DNA from: Sugiyamaella lignohabitans | Lineage: Eukaryota; Ascomycota; Dipodascomycetes; Dipodascales; Trichomonascaceae | Direction: 5' to 3' | NCBI RefSeq assembly: GCF_001640025.1 | Contig: NC_031672.1 | Coordinates: 3,038,001-3,102,000 of the forward strand | DNA: 64,000 nucleotides | In this document: positions 39,586 through 49,560 of the stretch, piece after piece | How the letters are laid out: each line of letters starts with the position of its first letter | Position numbering within the stretch: position 1 is the stretch's first letter | The notes under the pieces: generated by a model | Database searches by the model: none | What the model was told of the DNA's origin: nothing | What the model saw: only the letters and a program-made list of their open reading frames with translations | Translations under genes and position numbers: made by a program

Positions 39586-42500
39586 ATGAAAACAACCCCT
39601 TTGACCGCTGTTTGGTCACTCGCGTTGCTGCTCTCTGTACAAGAAACCGACGCGTTCAAGTTCCCTGGTGCTGCTGGCAGTCTCCGTAAGAGCAATCCAA
39701 ACAACATTAAACATATCTACTCGGCCGAGAACTCGCATGGAAGACCCAGACACTATTTACCCAAGCAGGTCAAGAGACAGATTGTAACTGCAAATGTCTC
39801 GACTCCGGCCGTGTCTTCGTCTTCCTCATCGTCGTCGTCATCATCTTCGGCTTCGGAAAGTGAATGGTTCAGTTCGGGAATCCCTGAATATGCCACATCG
39901 CTAGCCTCTTCGGACGACCTGTCTTCAGCTCAGACTTCAGTTCAGACATCTGCTGCATTCTCGTCATCCCCATCTTCTGCATTTGTACCACCTGTGTCGT
40001 CGTCGTCGTCTTCATCTTCGTCTTCGACCTCGTCGACAACTTCGTCCTTTCCACAGGTGGCAGCTGCTGGACCCAGCAGCAGCAGTATCGGATCCGACGC
40101 TGTTGACAGCAGCACCGATGGTGCGTCTCCCAGCAGCTCTGCCGAGCCACTGGTTCCTGAAACCACCATCAGCAACACCCCCGTTGTCATTATCACGAAG
40201 ACCACTACGGCCACTGACTCACCTCCCGAGGCATCTTCGTCTGCAGTTGCAGCCGACCAGGACACCACCAGCAGCTCATCGTCTGCCTCCACTGACAACT
40301 TCGAGCTCGCTTCTTCATCGCCATTGGTCTTTGAATCGACCTCGTCACTGGGTGGTCTGTCGTCCGATGCTGGTTTCCTGACCACCATCACCTCTGGCTC
40401 GCTCTCTGGCGATGTCCTGACCACGACCAGCGACCTCTCCAAACGAGAAAGCTCCTCGTCCTCACTCCTCGGCGACCTCACGAACTCGCTGTCGGCCTCG
40501 ACCACCCCCTCCTCGCCCGACTCGTCCATCTTCTCCGACCTCGAGTCGGCCTTCTCGGGCCTCCTCAGCCAGTTCTCGTCCATGCAACCCGTCTCCTTCA
40601 CCACCACCCCCTCCATCACTGCTGGTAAGTACTCACACACACTCTCCCCGTGTGCCTCCGGCGGCTGGGGCTGCGCCCCAGACCCCACTGCTCCTCTCGC
40701 TACGCTCGAGTCGTTCCGTCCACGGTCCCAGCCATCTCCTGCGAAGCAGGAGCAACGGGGTCTGGGGCGCAGCCCCAGCTGCCGGAGGCATGTCCCCCCT
40801 CCAGATCCGTTCTAACCCGTCCCAGCTCCTACCAGTGCCCCTCCTGTGGCAGCTCCGGCCACGACTTCGTCGACTGAGACCGATGATGTGGCTCCTGTGG
40901 CTCCAGCTCCGTCAGAAGGGGCTGGAACGACCACGAGTACCACGTTCGGCCCGCTTGTGACCCCGACATCGACTGCTGCCGACGTTGCAGCTCCTCCTCC
41001 TCCTGTGGATACCACGAGTTCGACTTCGGATAATAACGACGCGGCTCCCCCTGTTGTTGCTCCTGCTACTACTTCCTCGACTACGACTACTGCTGATGCC
41101 GCGACTTCGGGTGACGATGTGGCTGTTCCTCCAGTGCCTACTACTTCAAGTACTACAGGTGACGGTGACGCGGTTGCTCCAGTGGTGGTTGCTCCTACGA
41201 CATCTTCTTCGACTCCAGTGGTAGTGGTTCCAACTACTTCGTCAACTCCTGCTCCTGCTCCAGCTGCTGCTGGTGCTGGTGATGATGGCGATGTGAGTAC
41301 TAGTACTCCATTGGCAGCAGTGGCTCCTACTACTTCGTCGACTCCAGGTACTGATAACGCAGGTACTCCGGTTGCTCCTCCTTTGATTCCTACAACTTCA
41401 GGAACTTGGGCTCCTTTAACTACTGCTAGTACTACTACAGCAGCTGCTGACGATGCTGGTTCTGCTGTTCCTCCTGTTGAAAATACCGCTACTACTGATG
41501 ATGCTGATGTCGCTACTACTGCTACCACAGTTCCAACCGATGTTGCTGGTGTTCCTACCACTGCTAGTACTACTACTGGTGGTGGATTGCCTGGTTTAGT
41601 TAGTAGTTTGGTTCCTGTTCCTCCTGTATTGGCATCGAATTTCCCTACTACCACTACTTCGACTCCTGTTGTTCCTGCTACCAGTGCTGGAGTTCCTGTT
41701 AGTGGTGGTGGTGATGACGACGTCCAGTCAACAACCGCAGTTGGTCCTCCTGTTGTTGCTACTACTAGTACCACAGCTGCTGCTGCTGTTAGTGGTGCTG
41801 AGGGTGTTGATACTACTTCCAGTACTGCAGTGGCTCCTATTGTTCCAGTTCCTACAACCACTGGTGGTGATGCTGCTGCTCCTACTACTACTGCAAACAC
41901 TGGAGTTGCTGAATCACAGGGTCTTCTTCCTATTACTACTACTACCAATACTTGGTTGCCTTTGACTGTTGTCAGCAGTAATCCGGTGTTTAGTGGTGGT
42001 CCTGCTACTGCTAGTACTACTGGACTTCCTCCTGTTGTTGTTCCTACTAGTGCTGCTGGTGTTGATACCACTACTGGATCTGGTGAAGCAGGTGTTATTC
42101 CTACTACTAGTGCATCCGGTGAACCAGGTGTTTTGCCAACTACTACAGGTTCTGGTGAAGCAGGTGTTGTTCCTACTACCAGTGTATCTGGTGAACCAGG
42201 TGTGTTACCAACTAGTACTGGTACTGGTCCAATTAGCGGTGGTGGTGCTATTTTGCCTACTACTACCGGAACTTTACCACCTCTTGTCAGTACTGATGCA
42301 TCTGGAAACCCTCTTGGCAGCCAAACAGCCACTCAAACTGGTGCTGCTGGTGTATCTGGTATCTTTACCTCGTTAACCACTTCTCCTACTGGAGCAGGTG
42401 CTGTGGGTGTTTCTGGTGTTGCTACTACTAGTACTAATACTGGTCTTGGACCTCTTGTTTCTGGTGCTGTTACTACCTCTGGTACTGGAGCTGCTGGTGT

Positions 42501-43839
42501 TGTTGGCACTGCTTCTGGTGAAGCATCTGGTGCTGTTACTACATCCAATACTTTGGCTACTGGAGTTCCAGTGGCTGGTGTTTCTGGAACGGTTTCTACA
42601 GGTGCTCCTCTTGTGTCTGGTGCTGCTACTGCCGTGTCGACTGGTGAAGCTGGTGTTATTGGTACTACATCCAGTGATTCAACTGGTGTTGTTCCTGCTG
42701 CTACTGGTGCTGCTGGTACTGGTAGCACTGTTTTACCACTTGTTAGTGGAAAACCTGCTAATACCGATACTGCTGGTACTGCTGTTGCTACTGGACCATC
42801 AACATCCAATTGGTTACCTGCTAATATCATCACTCAAGCCGCTCCTACTACCCAGCCAATTCCTGGCCAGTCTCAAGCTGCTACTGATATTCCATCTTCT
42901 ATTCCTACAGTTCTTCCTTCGACTTTGCCAAAGGCTATTGGACCCAGTGACAACACTAACCAACCACAAACATCGTCGACTCTCATTCAAATCGGTTTCG
43001 ACTACTCACTCAACTATCCATTTGTGGCTGCAAACCCTCTGGCTGCTGCACAAATCTTCCAGTATTTGCCTGAAGGATTGTCGTATGGTTTACAAGTTGA
43101 TACCAGTAACATTGTCATGCACAGTTTACAACCATACGAGTCTCAAAATGCCGGTTATATTGTTACTGTTGCTTTGGCATACATTCCTAATAACCTTGTG
43201 TCCACTTTGGATGCTCTTATCCATACACCCACTTCCCGTCTTTACCAAGACAATGAAGACCAAAGTGTGTCTTCGTTGGTCAAACTCATTGATCCTACCA
43301 TTCCACTGATTCCCGGATCTCAGCAAGCCATTCTTGGCGGTGGTGCCACTGTTCCATTACCAGGAAGCGGTTCTGGTTCTCCCAGTGGATCTGCTCAGGG
43401 CGCGAGTCCCAGTCAAAATGCCGGTTGGCAATCATCCGGTGGTCAAACCACTGATTCTGGTACTCAAGGCTCGATTGACCAGTCGGTTCCCAAGGAGAAC
43501 CCAACTGTCAATCGTAAGACTGTCGGAATTGCTGTTGGTACCATTGCAGGAGCACTTACCTACGGAGCCGTCATCTTCTTCACCACTAAACGGTCGAAGA
43601 AGAAGAACAGAATCGAGCTTGCCAGCAGCGGATCCAGCCGGTTATCACCTCTTGGAGTTCCTTACTACTATGACGACGTTTCATCGGGCAGCAGCACAAG
43701 ATCCACCGACTTGAGTTCGGGCTCGCGACCCTCGAGAGGCAGTGCCGGACGATACAACAACGGCCTTGAAAACATTTTACCCATTGGAAGACACATTTCC
43801 GAGCCCGTCATGAGCGAGAACTCTCTCGGATGGGCATAA
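39586..43839 (+). CDS. MSB2: Signalling mucin Msb2 (HOG/filamentation sensor), two exons
   Basis: My model 39586-40624 plus 40826-43839 gives 1350 residues (yeast Msb2 is 1306). Msb2 acts with Sho1 upstream of Cdc42 and Ste11 in osmosensing and filamentous growth. A signal peptide (TAVWSLALLLSVQETDAF) is followed by a KR Kex2-like site (VKRQIV). Next comes a very long Ser/Thr/Pro/Val/Ala-rich mucin region with imperfect repeats such as SGEAGV and SGEPGVLPTT. The Hkr1-Msb2 homology domain is at about residues 1060-1195 (LIQIGFDYSLNYPFV, YLPEGLSYGL, YIVTVALAYIPNNL, LIDPTIPLIPGS). A membrane span (about 1245-1265, VGIAVGTIAGALTYGAVIFF) precedes an 85-residue Ser/Arg-rich tail. The 201 nt intron has GTAAGT, TTCTAAC and CCCAG. 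The acceptor at 40825 is the one that keeps frame. Confidence 0.92.
40653..40790. repeat. GC palindrome element 21, two arms, inside the MSB2 intron
   Basis: The left core loop TGC and right loop GCA are complementary, so the arms match. Inner modules are CTCGAG on the left and GCAGGAG on the right. It starts 28 nt after the donor and leaves 63 nt of other intron sequence, with branch site and acceptor intact. Confidence 0.94.
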
Positions 43840-44167
43840 ACCATGACCGATTTTTTATTAATTTTTTACCTTTCTTCTTTCATTTTGCTCCTTTTGTTCG
43901 CTAATTGTCCAAACCAAAAAGTTACAACTCCCCTTCCCTCTCCCTGACCCCCCTCCCGCTGTTTCTGTACCGACAGTCCTGCGTCCATATTTTTCATTTC
44001 TCATTTGTAGGCCCTCAGGCCGTCATCTTCTTTTTTTCATTCACCCTCTGTTTTAATAAGTACGTTTGTTTCGTCTGTGACTGGCATTTCGTTGGATATA
44101 TATTAGATATAAATACCATTAATATTTTGTACTCTATGGTCTGCACCGCTGCCGACACTCCGGGCCC

Positions 44168-44296
44168 CTCCTGCGAAGCAGGAGCTACCAGGGTCTGGGG
44201 CGGAGCCCCAGCCGCCGGAGGCAAACGGGGGCCCTGGGTCGTGCCTCCGGCGGCTGGGGCTCCGCCCCAGACCCCGTGGCTCCTGCTTCGCAGGAG
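44168..44296. repeat. GC palindrome locus 22, two arms back to back
   Basis: A right arm (44168-44223, loop GGA, GCAGGAG hairpin) comes before a left arm (44242-44296, loop TCC, GCAGGAG hairpin), so the outer ends face each other across 18 bp. This is the inside-out arrangement of the usual element. Confidence 0.93.
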
Positions 44297-44343
44297 GGTG
44301 CGGGGGTTGGAGAGGGTGAGGGACCCGGGTCGATGAGCTGATG

Positions 44344-44352
44344 TCACGTGAC
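44344..44352. promoter_or_regulatory. TCACGTGAC, Cbf1/Met4-type site upstream of the cystathionine lyase gene
   Basis: TCACGTG is the site used by Cbf1-Met4-Met28 in sulphur-amino-acid genes of yeast. It lies about 300 bp upstream of the ATG, at a distance and in a context that fit methionine-pathway control. This is motif-based inference. Confidence 0.45.
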
Positions 44353-44584
44353 GCGTGGGATGACTCTATAGGGGTGGGAAGGGAAGCAGGGGTCCCCGCT
44401 TTCGGGGCTTGGGAACGAGATCTGAAACTTTTTGGCTGTAGAAGCATCGAGATTGAGCTGGTTGGATTAGAGTTGTACAGTGGAAGTTGACAGGTAAATT
44501 ATCAGTCAGCAGTAGATACAGCGGATTTTCGACTTACAGCGGTTTCGATTTTTTGGTTAGTGACAGTCAGAGAACGACAGATTG

Positions 44585-44607
44585 CAGACAGACAGACAGA
44601 CAGACAG
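44585..44607 (+). repeat. CAGA tetranucleotide repeat in the 5' leader
   Basis: Five to six tandem CAGA units directly upstream of the cystathionine lyase ATG. It might vary in length between strains. Confidence 0.85.
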
Positions 44608-44650
44608 ACTGAATAGTCAATTGATAAGAAACAAGAGAACAAGTACAGAG

Positions 44651-46030
44651 ATGGTCAAGGAAGAATTTGAACTGCCTCCTTCACCGGCTCCGTCGAGCCC
44701 TAGAACGTTGCGAAAGTATCATATCGATACCGAGCTGGTATACACAGAGACAAGTGATCAGTACAGGTCGTCCAGTGTGCCTATTTACCAGACTGCTACG
44801 TTCAAACAGGACAGTCTGAGTAATATGGGAGAGTATGATTACACCCGTAGTGGAAATCCTACCCGATCTCATTTGGAACGTCATGTTGCCAAGATCATGG
44901 GTGCTAATAGAGCATTAGCAGTCACTTCCGGTATGACTGCTATGGATGTTATCACCAGATTATTGCGTCCTGGTGATGAAGTGATTGCTGGAGACGATCT
45001 GTATGGAGGTACCAACCGATTGCTGAAGTATCTCAGTTCGAACCAGGACATTATTGTTCACCATGTGGATACTACTACCAACTCCGAAGTTGCTAAGGTA
45101 GTTAGTAAGAAGACTCGCATGGTTTTGTTAGAAACTCCTACTAATCCTTTGATCAAGATTGCCGATGTCAGAGGAGTGGCTTCTCTAGTTCATGAAGCCA
45201 ACCCTGAAGCACTTGTGGTGGTAGATAATACCATGATGTCGCCATTGTTGATGACACCTCTGGATTTGGGTGCTGATATTGTTTATGAATCGGGTACAAA
45301 GTATCTTTCGGGACACCACGATATCATGGCTGGTGTTATTGCTGTCAACGATCTTGCTCTGGGTGACAAGCTTTATAATACCATCAATGCATCGGGATGT
45401 GGCCTGAGTCCTTTTGACTCGTGGCTGCTTTTAAGAGGTATCAAGACACTGGGTGTTCGTTTTGAAAAACAACAAGCCAATGCACAAATTGTTGCTGAAT
45501 ATATCGAATCGCTTGGATTCAAGGTCAGATTCCCTGGTCTGAAATCTCACAAACAGTACGATTTGCACCATTCTCTGGCCCGTGGAGCAGGTGCTGTTCT
45601 GTCTTTTGAGACCGGCAATGTCGAGCTGAGTGAGAAGATTGTTGAAAACACCCGTATCTGGGGCATCAGCGTCAGTTTCGGCTGTGTCAATTCGCTCATC
45701 TCCATGCCCTGCAAAATGTCGCACGCATCCATCGACGCCAAAACCCGGGCCGAGCGCGACTTTCCTGAGGACCTCATCAGACTGTGTGTCGGTATCGAGA
45801 ACCCCGACGACTTGATCGACGACCTCCAGATTGCTGTAAGTACTTTTTTTGGGGGGTTGTGCCTCCGGCGGCTGGGGCTCTGCCCCAGACCCCGTGGCTC
45901 CTGCTTCGCAGGAGTTTGCGTCGGGAGGTGGTGTTTTACTGGGATATTGGAGACAGAAGAGACTAACAGATACCAGTTCCTCAAAGCAGGCGCCGTCAAG
46001 GCCACAATAGAGACTCCTATTTATAAATAA
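44651..46030 (+). CDS. STR3: Cystathionine beta-lyase (PLP enzyme), two exons
   Basis: My model 44651-45835 plus 45977-46030 gives 412 residues. The PLP-dependent Cys/Met metabolism family cleaves cystathionine to homocysteine, pyruvate and ammonia. Visible are SSVPIYQTATFKQ near the N-terminus, TRSGNPTRSHLE, SGMTAMDVI, LLETPTNPLIKIAD, VVDNTMMSP and SGTKYLSGHHDIMAGV with the PLP lysine at residue 217. The last exon supplies FLKAGAVKATIETPIYK. Intron: GTAAGT at 45836, CTAAC, CAG at 45976, 141 nt, phase 0, containing a palindrome arm. ENPDDLIDDLQIA near the end and the N-terminal pattern favour beta-lyase (Str3 type) over cystathionine gamma-lyase, but substrate is inferred. The in-frame TTG at 44582 was not used. 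Confidence 0.87.
   Translation: MVKEEFELPPSPAPSSPRTLRKYHIDTELVYTETSDQYRSSSVPIYQTATFKQDSLSNMGEYDYTRSGNPTRSHLERHVAKIMGANRALAVTSGMTAMDVITRLLRPGDEVIAGDDLYGGTNRLLKYLSSNQDIIVHHVDTTTNSEVAKVVSKKTRMVLLETPTNPLIKIADVRGVASLVHEANPEALVVVDNTMMSPLLMTPLDLGADIVYESGTKYLSGHHDIMAGVIAVNDLALGDKLYNTINASGCGLSPFDSWLLLRGIKTLGVRFEKQQANAQIVAEYIESLGFKVRFPGLKSHKQYDLHHSLARGAGAVLSFETGNVELSEKIVENTRIWGISVSFGCVNSLISMPCKMSHASIDAKTRAERDFPEDLIRLCVGIENPDDLIDDLQIAVSTFFGGLCLRRLGLCPRPRGSCFAGVCVGRWCFTGILETEETNRYQFLKAGAVKATIETPIYK
45860..45914 (+). repeat. GC palindrome, single left arm inside the STR3 intron (locus 23)
   Basis: Core loop TCT, GCAGGAG inner hairpin. It begins 24 nt after the donor, in TGCC-first orientation relative to the gene. 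Confidence 0.93.
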
Positions 46031-46468
46031 CTTCTGTAATCTAACGTTAATTATTGCCCTATCATTTGCACACGAACCACTCCCTGGTCACAACAAATTG
46101 GTACAAGTTGCAATAGCAGTTGAATTGACAGTCGCAATAGTAGTTTTCCAAGTTTTTGGAGAGAAAATGTTTTTGAATTTGGCTCGTTTCTGGCAGTCAT
46201 GTTGCAGTTGTTCTCTGCAGCTGTCAATCATCCAGTTCATCAACTCAAAAAAACAGTGACTGAGCTATTGAATTGTTCAGCAATTGAGTTTCTGAGTTGA
46301 TGAACCAGTTATCCAGATATCGAGCTGATGAATTTACTGAATTTTGTTTGTCAGTCCCAAGGACGACGCCGCTCCGCGAAGCGGAGCACAACCAGGGTCT
46401 GGGGCGGAGCCCCAGCCGCCGGAGGCACACAGGACACCAACGAGTTCTGGACAAGCTATGTATTAAAA
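46031..46468. other. Convergent intergenic region between STR3 and GLO3
   Basis: It contains one palindrome arm near GLO3 and, at about 46225-46310, two inverted AT-rich words (TTCATCAACTCA... / ...TGAGTTGATGAA) that could pair. No gene is seen. Confidence 0.4.
46371..46427 (-). repeat. GC palindrome, single arm with a variant inner hairpin (locus 24)
   Basis: The inner hairpin is GCTCCGC-GAA-GCGGAGC, a variant seen nowhere else here. The core loop is GGA. It lies 42 bp beyond the GLO3 stop and is TGCC-first relative to that gene. Confidence 0.92.
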
Positions 46469-48007
46469 TCAACGTAAATATTCTCTCATTAGATCGCTGA
46501 GCTTGGACGCGCCCTGCTCGATAGCGTCTTTGAGCACGGTCATGTCTTCACCAGCGATGCCTTTGACTCGGTCAGCGATGTCTTGGGCCACCCGTTCGAC
46601 GGATGCGAACTCGCCGCTGGCGGATTGGCGCATTTCGGCCTCTTCGTCCTCGTCGCGGCCGAAGTAACTGCTCGAGGAAATGGAAGTAGCACCGTCAAAC
46701 GCTTGAAGACGGGTGCGTGCTTCGGCTTGGGCACTGGGATCGTACGAATTGCGGCCGAAGAATTCGTCGGATGAAATGCTTTTTTGGTTGCCGTATTTAT
46801 TCACGACTTCAGAATTGGCCGAGCTCGAGTATGAACTGGCAGATGGAGCAGGCGTGATACTGGGAGTCGATGTCTGGGGACTGGCAGTCTTTTTAGGACC
46901 AGCAGACGTCTGGCCAAATCCGAGCTTGACAAATGCTTGACGAGTATCTTCGACTTTGGATGATGATGTGGATGAACTGTTCAAAGCAGGAGATGCCAGC
47001 GAGGCTGGAAGTGGCTCTTCGTCATATGAAAGACTGGTTTTGCCTGCTGCTGATGTACTACCAAGTCCGCTAGAAACTGCTCCAGATGAACCATTCTTTG
47101 TATCATTAGGATTATATCCCAGTTTAGCAATTCGTTCCTGTTCTTCCTTTGCTTCACGTTCGGCTTTATCGAAATCCAGATCATCAGCGCCCAGTTTCTT
47201 GGCCGCCAACTTAGTAGGTCGTTTGGCTCCACCTCCGAGAATATTGGTTTTTCTGGCCGATGACGATGCCAAGCTGGAAGAAGTGGTTTTTTTGCTCGAC
47301 AAAATACGATTACTGGATGTAGTAGCAGTCGTAGTCGTACTATTACTAGTAGTGGTAGATGAGTTACCACTGTTGACAGCTGGTGATACACCTCGAGAGA
47401 TGCCGGCTCCAGGAGTCGAGGATCTGGATACTGGAGGGGTGGGTTTCTTGACGAGAGGTTTATCCCAATTAGCAAAGAAACTGTCTTTAGACGAACTGGC
47501 ATCGTCACCATTAGTATCATTGAGTGAGAGAGACGAAGACGAGCCACCTCCAAGAGATTCACCCACCAGATTCGAAGTATCGAGAACCGCCTCGTTGGGG
47601 AACTTGACTGAGTCTGATAATGCCCGACGACGAAGTTCGTCTAAATACAGACTGGCTGTACGACTTGTATATTTATCTTTTGCATTGGCTCCATTGACAA
47701 GATATTGCGAACCTCCATTCTTAGCGAAAAAGTCCCGGGCCGATTTATTACCACCAATTCGGATATTTCTCAAGTTACCAACTGACCAGTTGTCCATGTT
47801 AGTACTTTGTACAAAACTGACATGAACACCGAGATTACGATGGACCGACGAACAGTCGAGACAGATGAATACGCCAAAGGTGGCCGACGACCACGTCGGG
47901 TTCTTAGCATTACAGTCAAAACATGCTCTATTAGCAGGAATCGACCGATGCTTATCAAAAAAAGGCTTAATATCCTCCTTTGAAATCACTGCTTTCTCGT
48001 CCGACAT
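46469..48007 (-). CDS. GLO3: ArfGAP Glo3, COPI coat regulator
   Basis: The 512-residue product has an N-terminal ArfGAP zinc finger, C29-X2-C32-X16-C49-X2-C52 (CFDCNAKNPTWS, FICLDCSSVHRNLGVHVSF), with the arginine finger at R57. It stimulates GTP hydrolysis by Arf1 in COPI vesicle traffic between Golgi and ER. The central part is Ser/Thr/Lys-rich, with the basic AKKLGADDLDFDKAEREA segment typical of the Glo3/ArfGAP2-3 group. C-terminal repeats SSDEFFGRN and SSSYFGRDEDE match the Glo3 regulatory motif. This distinguishes it from Gcs1. Start ATG at 48007 is immediately N-terminal to the domain. Confidence 0.93.
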   Translation of the reverse strand: MSDEKAVISKEDIKPFFDKHRSIPANRACFDCNAKNPTWSSATFGVFICLDCSSVHRNLGVHVSFVQSTNMDNWSVGNLRNIRIGGNKSARDFFAKNGGSQYLVNGANAKDKYTSRTASLYLDELRRRALSDSVKFPNEAVLDTSNLVGESLGGGSSSSLSLNDTNGDDASSSKDSFFANWDKPLVKKPTPPVSRSSTPGAGISRGVSPAVNSGNSSTTTSNSTTTTATTSSNRILSSKKTTSSSLASSSARKTNILGGGAKRPTKLAAKKLGADDLDFDKAEREAKEEQERIAKLGYNPNDTKNGSSGAVSSGLGSTSAAGKTSLSYDEEPLPASLASPALNSSSTSSSKVEDTRQAFVKLGFGQTSAGPKKTASPQTSTPSITPAPSASSYSSSANSEVVNKYGNQKSISSDEFFGRNSYDPSAQAEARTRLQAFDGATSISSSSYFGRDEDEEAEMRQSASGEFASVERVAQDIADRVKGIAGEDMTVLKDAIEQGASKLSDLMREYLR

Positions 48008-48166
48008 GTTTCTACTCTGCTAACCAAACGCGTTGCTTGCAACTGCAATCTCCAGCTCACTTTTCAACTCTTATCTCGCTTCTCGCCCGCTTGCTTGATC
48101 CCAATCAACACGTCGCCAAATTCCACGCCGCATCCGCCGCGCGAGCCGCTTTGGGGGATCGGGGTC

Positions 48167-48218
48167 TGCCTCCGGCGGCTGGGGCTCTGCCCCAGACCCC
48201 GTGGCTCGCTTCGCTCGT
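48167..48218 (+). repeat. GC palindrome, single left arm (locus 25)
   Basis: Type-A core, loop TCT, with the GCTCGCTTCGCTCG module. GCTGGGACCG follows, a word found in the centres of complete elements, then a G-rich tract. Confidence 0.92.
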
Positions 48219-48228
48219 TGCTGGGACC

Positions 48229-48290
48229 GTGGGGAGGGGAAAGGGGATGGGAAGGGGGAGAGGAAGGGGGTGGGGGGATGGGTCTGGCAA
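48229..48290 (+). repeat. G-rich tract with potential G-quadruplex character
   Basis: Repeated runs of three to six G on the plus strand immediately after the palindrome arm at 48167-48218. Confidence 0.75.
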
Positions 48291-48479
48291 TTGGATTCTA
48301 ATTTAGTGTGAAATTATGAGGAGTTGGTCTCATTATATTACATGTCACGTGATATAGTTTCGAGCAGTTCCGCAGTTTTTCACCGGTCTGTTTGAGAAAT
48401 GAGCCAAGAAAGCAAGACTTTTCGTTGCTCCAACCATGATACAAGACTCGCCAAGGTGAACTACCCCCACCCCCTCGCA

Positions 48480-48532
48480 ACGAGCGAAGCGAGCCACGGG
48501 GTCTGGGGCAGAGCCCCAGCCGCCGGAGGCAT
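48480..48532 (-). repeat. GC palindrome, single right arm (locus 26)
   Basis: Core loop AGA with the CGAGCGAAGCGAGC module. Its inner module matches the left arm at 48167, so the two may be split halves of one element separated by about 260 bp. Confidence 0.92.
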
Positions 48533-48825
48533 GCCCCCTGACAGCCGTCCCAGAATGTGAGGGCAGGGAACGGCTGAGGAATGTCCAATCACGTCGAGGC
48601 AAATTACGCAGTTCAGCAGATTGGAGTGAAATTTCAATCGCATGGAGAGAAGCACGCTGAGGTGACCTTGTAGTGTTCCTGGATTGCAGAATTCATTGAA
48701 AGCTCGTTTGCTTGAACTCGGAGTCGAATCAATTTGTTTTGGATTGGTTATTGCCATTTTATTTAAATTATTTGTGTTGGAGTTGGTTTGATTCGTGTAA
48801 ACCGTGATACAGAGATACAACAAAT

Positions 48826-49560
48826 ATGCTCGCTAGGACTTTGAGAAACATCGCCAGGGCTCAACCTGCTACTTTGAGCGTGGCTCGCCGGTCTGCTCGT
48901 GGCTACTCGTCGGTACATGCTGTTCACAGAAATACTCCTGAAAATAACCCTTCAATTCCATTTGAGTTCACTGCTGAGAACCTGGCTAGAGCTCAAGAAG
49001 TCATTTCAAAATATCCTCCTCAATACAAAAAGTCGGCTGTCATGCCATTACTAGATATCGGCCAGCGTCAACTTGGATTCACTTCTATTAGTGTCATGAA
49101 CTATGTCGCTAAGTTGCTCGATATGCCCCCCATGCGAGTCTATGAAGTCGCTACTTTCTACACAATGTACAACAAGTCGCCAATGGGCAAGTACCACTTG
49201 CAAGTGTGTACTACTACTCCCTGTCAACTTTGTAATTCGGATTCTATTATGGAGGCTATTACTAGTCATCTCAATATCAAGCCTGGTCAAACTACTAAGG
49301 ATGGTTTGTTCACTATATCGGAGGTTGAATGTTTAGGTGCCTGTGTCAATGCTCCTATGATCGCTATCAATGATGACTATTTCGAAGATCTCACTGCCAA
49401 GGGTATTACTGAGGTTCTTACTAAATTACAAAAGGGCGAGAAGGTCACTCCTGGTCCTGAGTACTCGAAGCGAAAAGACTGTGAACCTTTCAGTGGACCC
49501 AAGGTTCTTCTTAACAAGGAGCCTTTTAATGTGGCTGATATCACCCGCGCTGATCTATAG
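48826..49560 (+). CDS. NUHM: NADH:ubiquinone oxidoreductase 24 kDa subunit (complex I)
   Basis: The 244-residue product is the NuoE/NDUFV2-type peripheral-arm subunit of mitochondrial complex I, carrying the [2Fe-2S] cluster N1a. A mitochondrial presequence rich in Arg/Ser ([20 protein letters not shown]) precedes the thioredoxin-like domain. Cluster ligands are C128 and C133 (CTTTPC) and C169 and C173 (ECLGAC), the canonical CX4C and CX3C pairs. The core [24 protein letters not shown] is highly conserved. Its presence means this yeast has a rotenone-sensitive complex I, unlike Saccharomyces. The symbol NUHM follows Yarrowia usage. Confidence 0.95.
   Translation: MLARTLRNIARAQPATLSVARRSARGYSSVHAVHRNTPENNPSIPFEFTAENLARAQEVISKYPPQYKKSAVMPLLDIGQRQLGFTSISVMNYVAKLLDMPPMRVYEVATFYTMYNKSPMGKYHLQVCTTTPCQLCNSDSIMEAITSHLNIKPGQTTKDGLFTISEVECLGACVNAPMIAINDDYFEDLTAKGITEVLTKLQKGEKVTPGPEYSKRKDCEPFSGPKVLLNKEPFNVADITRADL

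Larger units (their letters stand above)
43840..44650. promoter_or_regulatory. Intergenic region between MSB2 and the cystathionine lyase gene
   Basis: It holds a T/C-rich MSB2 3' region, a back-to-back palindrome pair (44168-44296), a TCACGTGAC box and a CAGA repeat leader before the next ATG. No gene is seen. Confidence 0.45.
48008..48825. promoter_or_regulatory. Divergent region between GLO3 and the complex I gene
   Basis: It contains two single palindrome arms facing each other at a distance (48167-48218 and 48480-48532), a G-rich tract (48229-48290) and CACGTG at 48346-48351. No gene is seen. Confidence 0.45.

Noticed and set aside
39390..40790. CRISPR-like or phage-type repeats
   Set aside because: This is a eukaryotic nuclear sequence. 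The repeats are mucin codon repeats, leader tandem repeats and palindromes without spacer structure.
40812..42332. 506-residue minus-strand ORF opposite MSB2
   Set aside because: It is the complement of the Ser/Thr/Pro/Ala repeat coding sequence; repetitive codons keep the opposite strand open. The plus strand has signal peptide, HMH domain and membrane span.
44582..44650. N-terminal extension of the cystathionine lyase reading through the CAGA repeat
   Set aside because: The extension would start at TTG and encode a QTDRQTDR repeat; the ATG at 44651 is the natural start.
46956..47825. 289-residue plus-strand ORF opposite GLO3
   Set aside because: Antisense shadow of the low-complexity part of GLO3; no domain and no conserved start.
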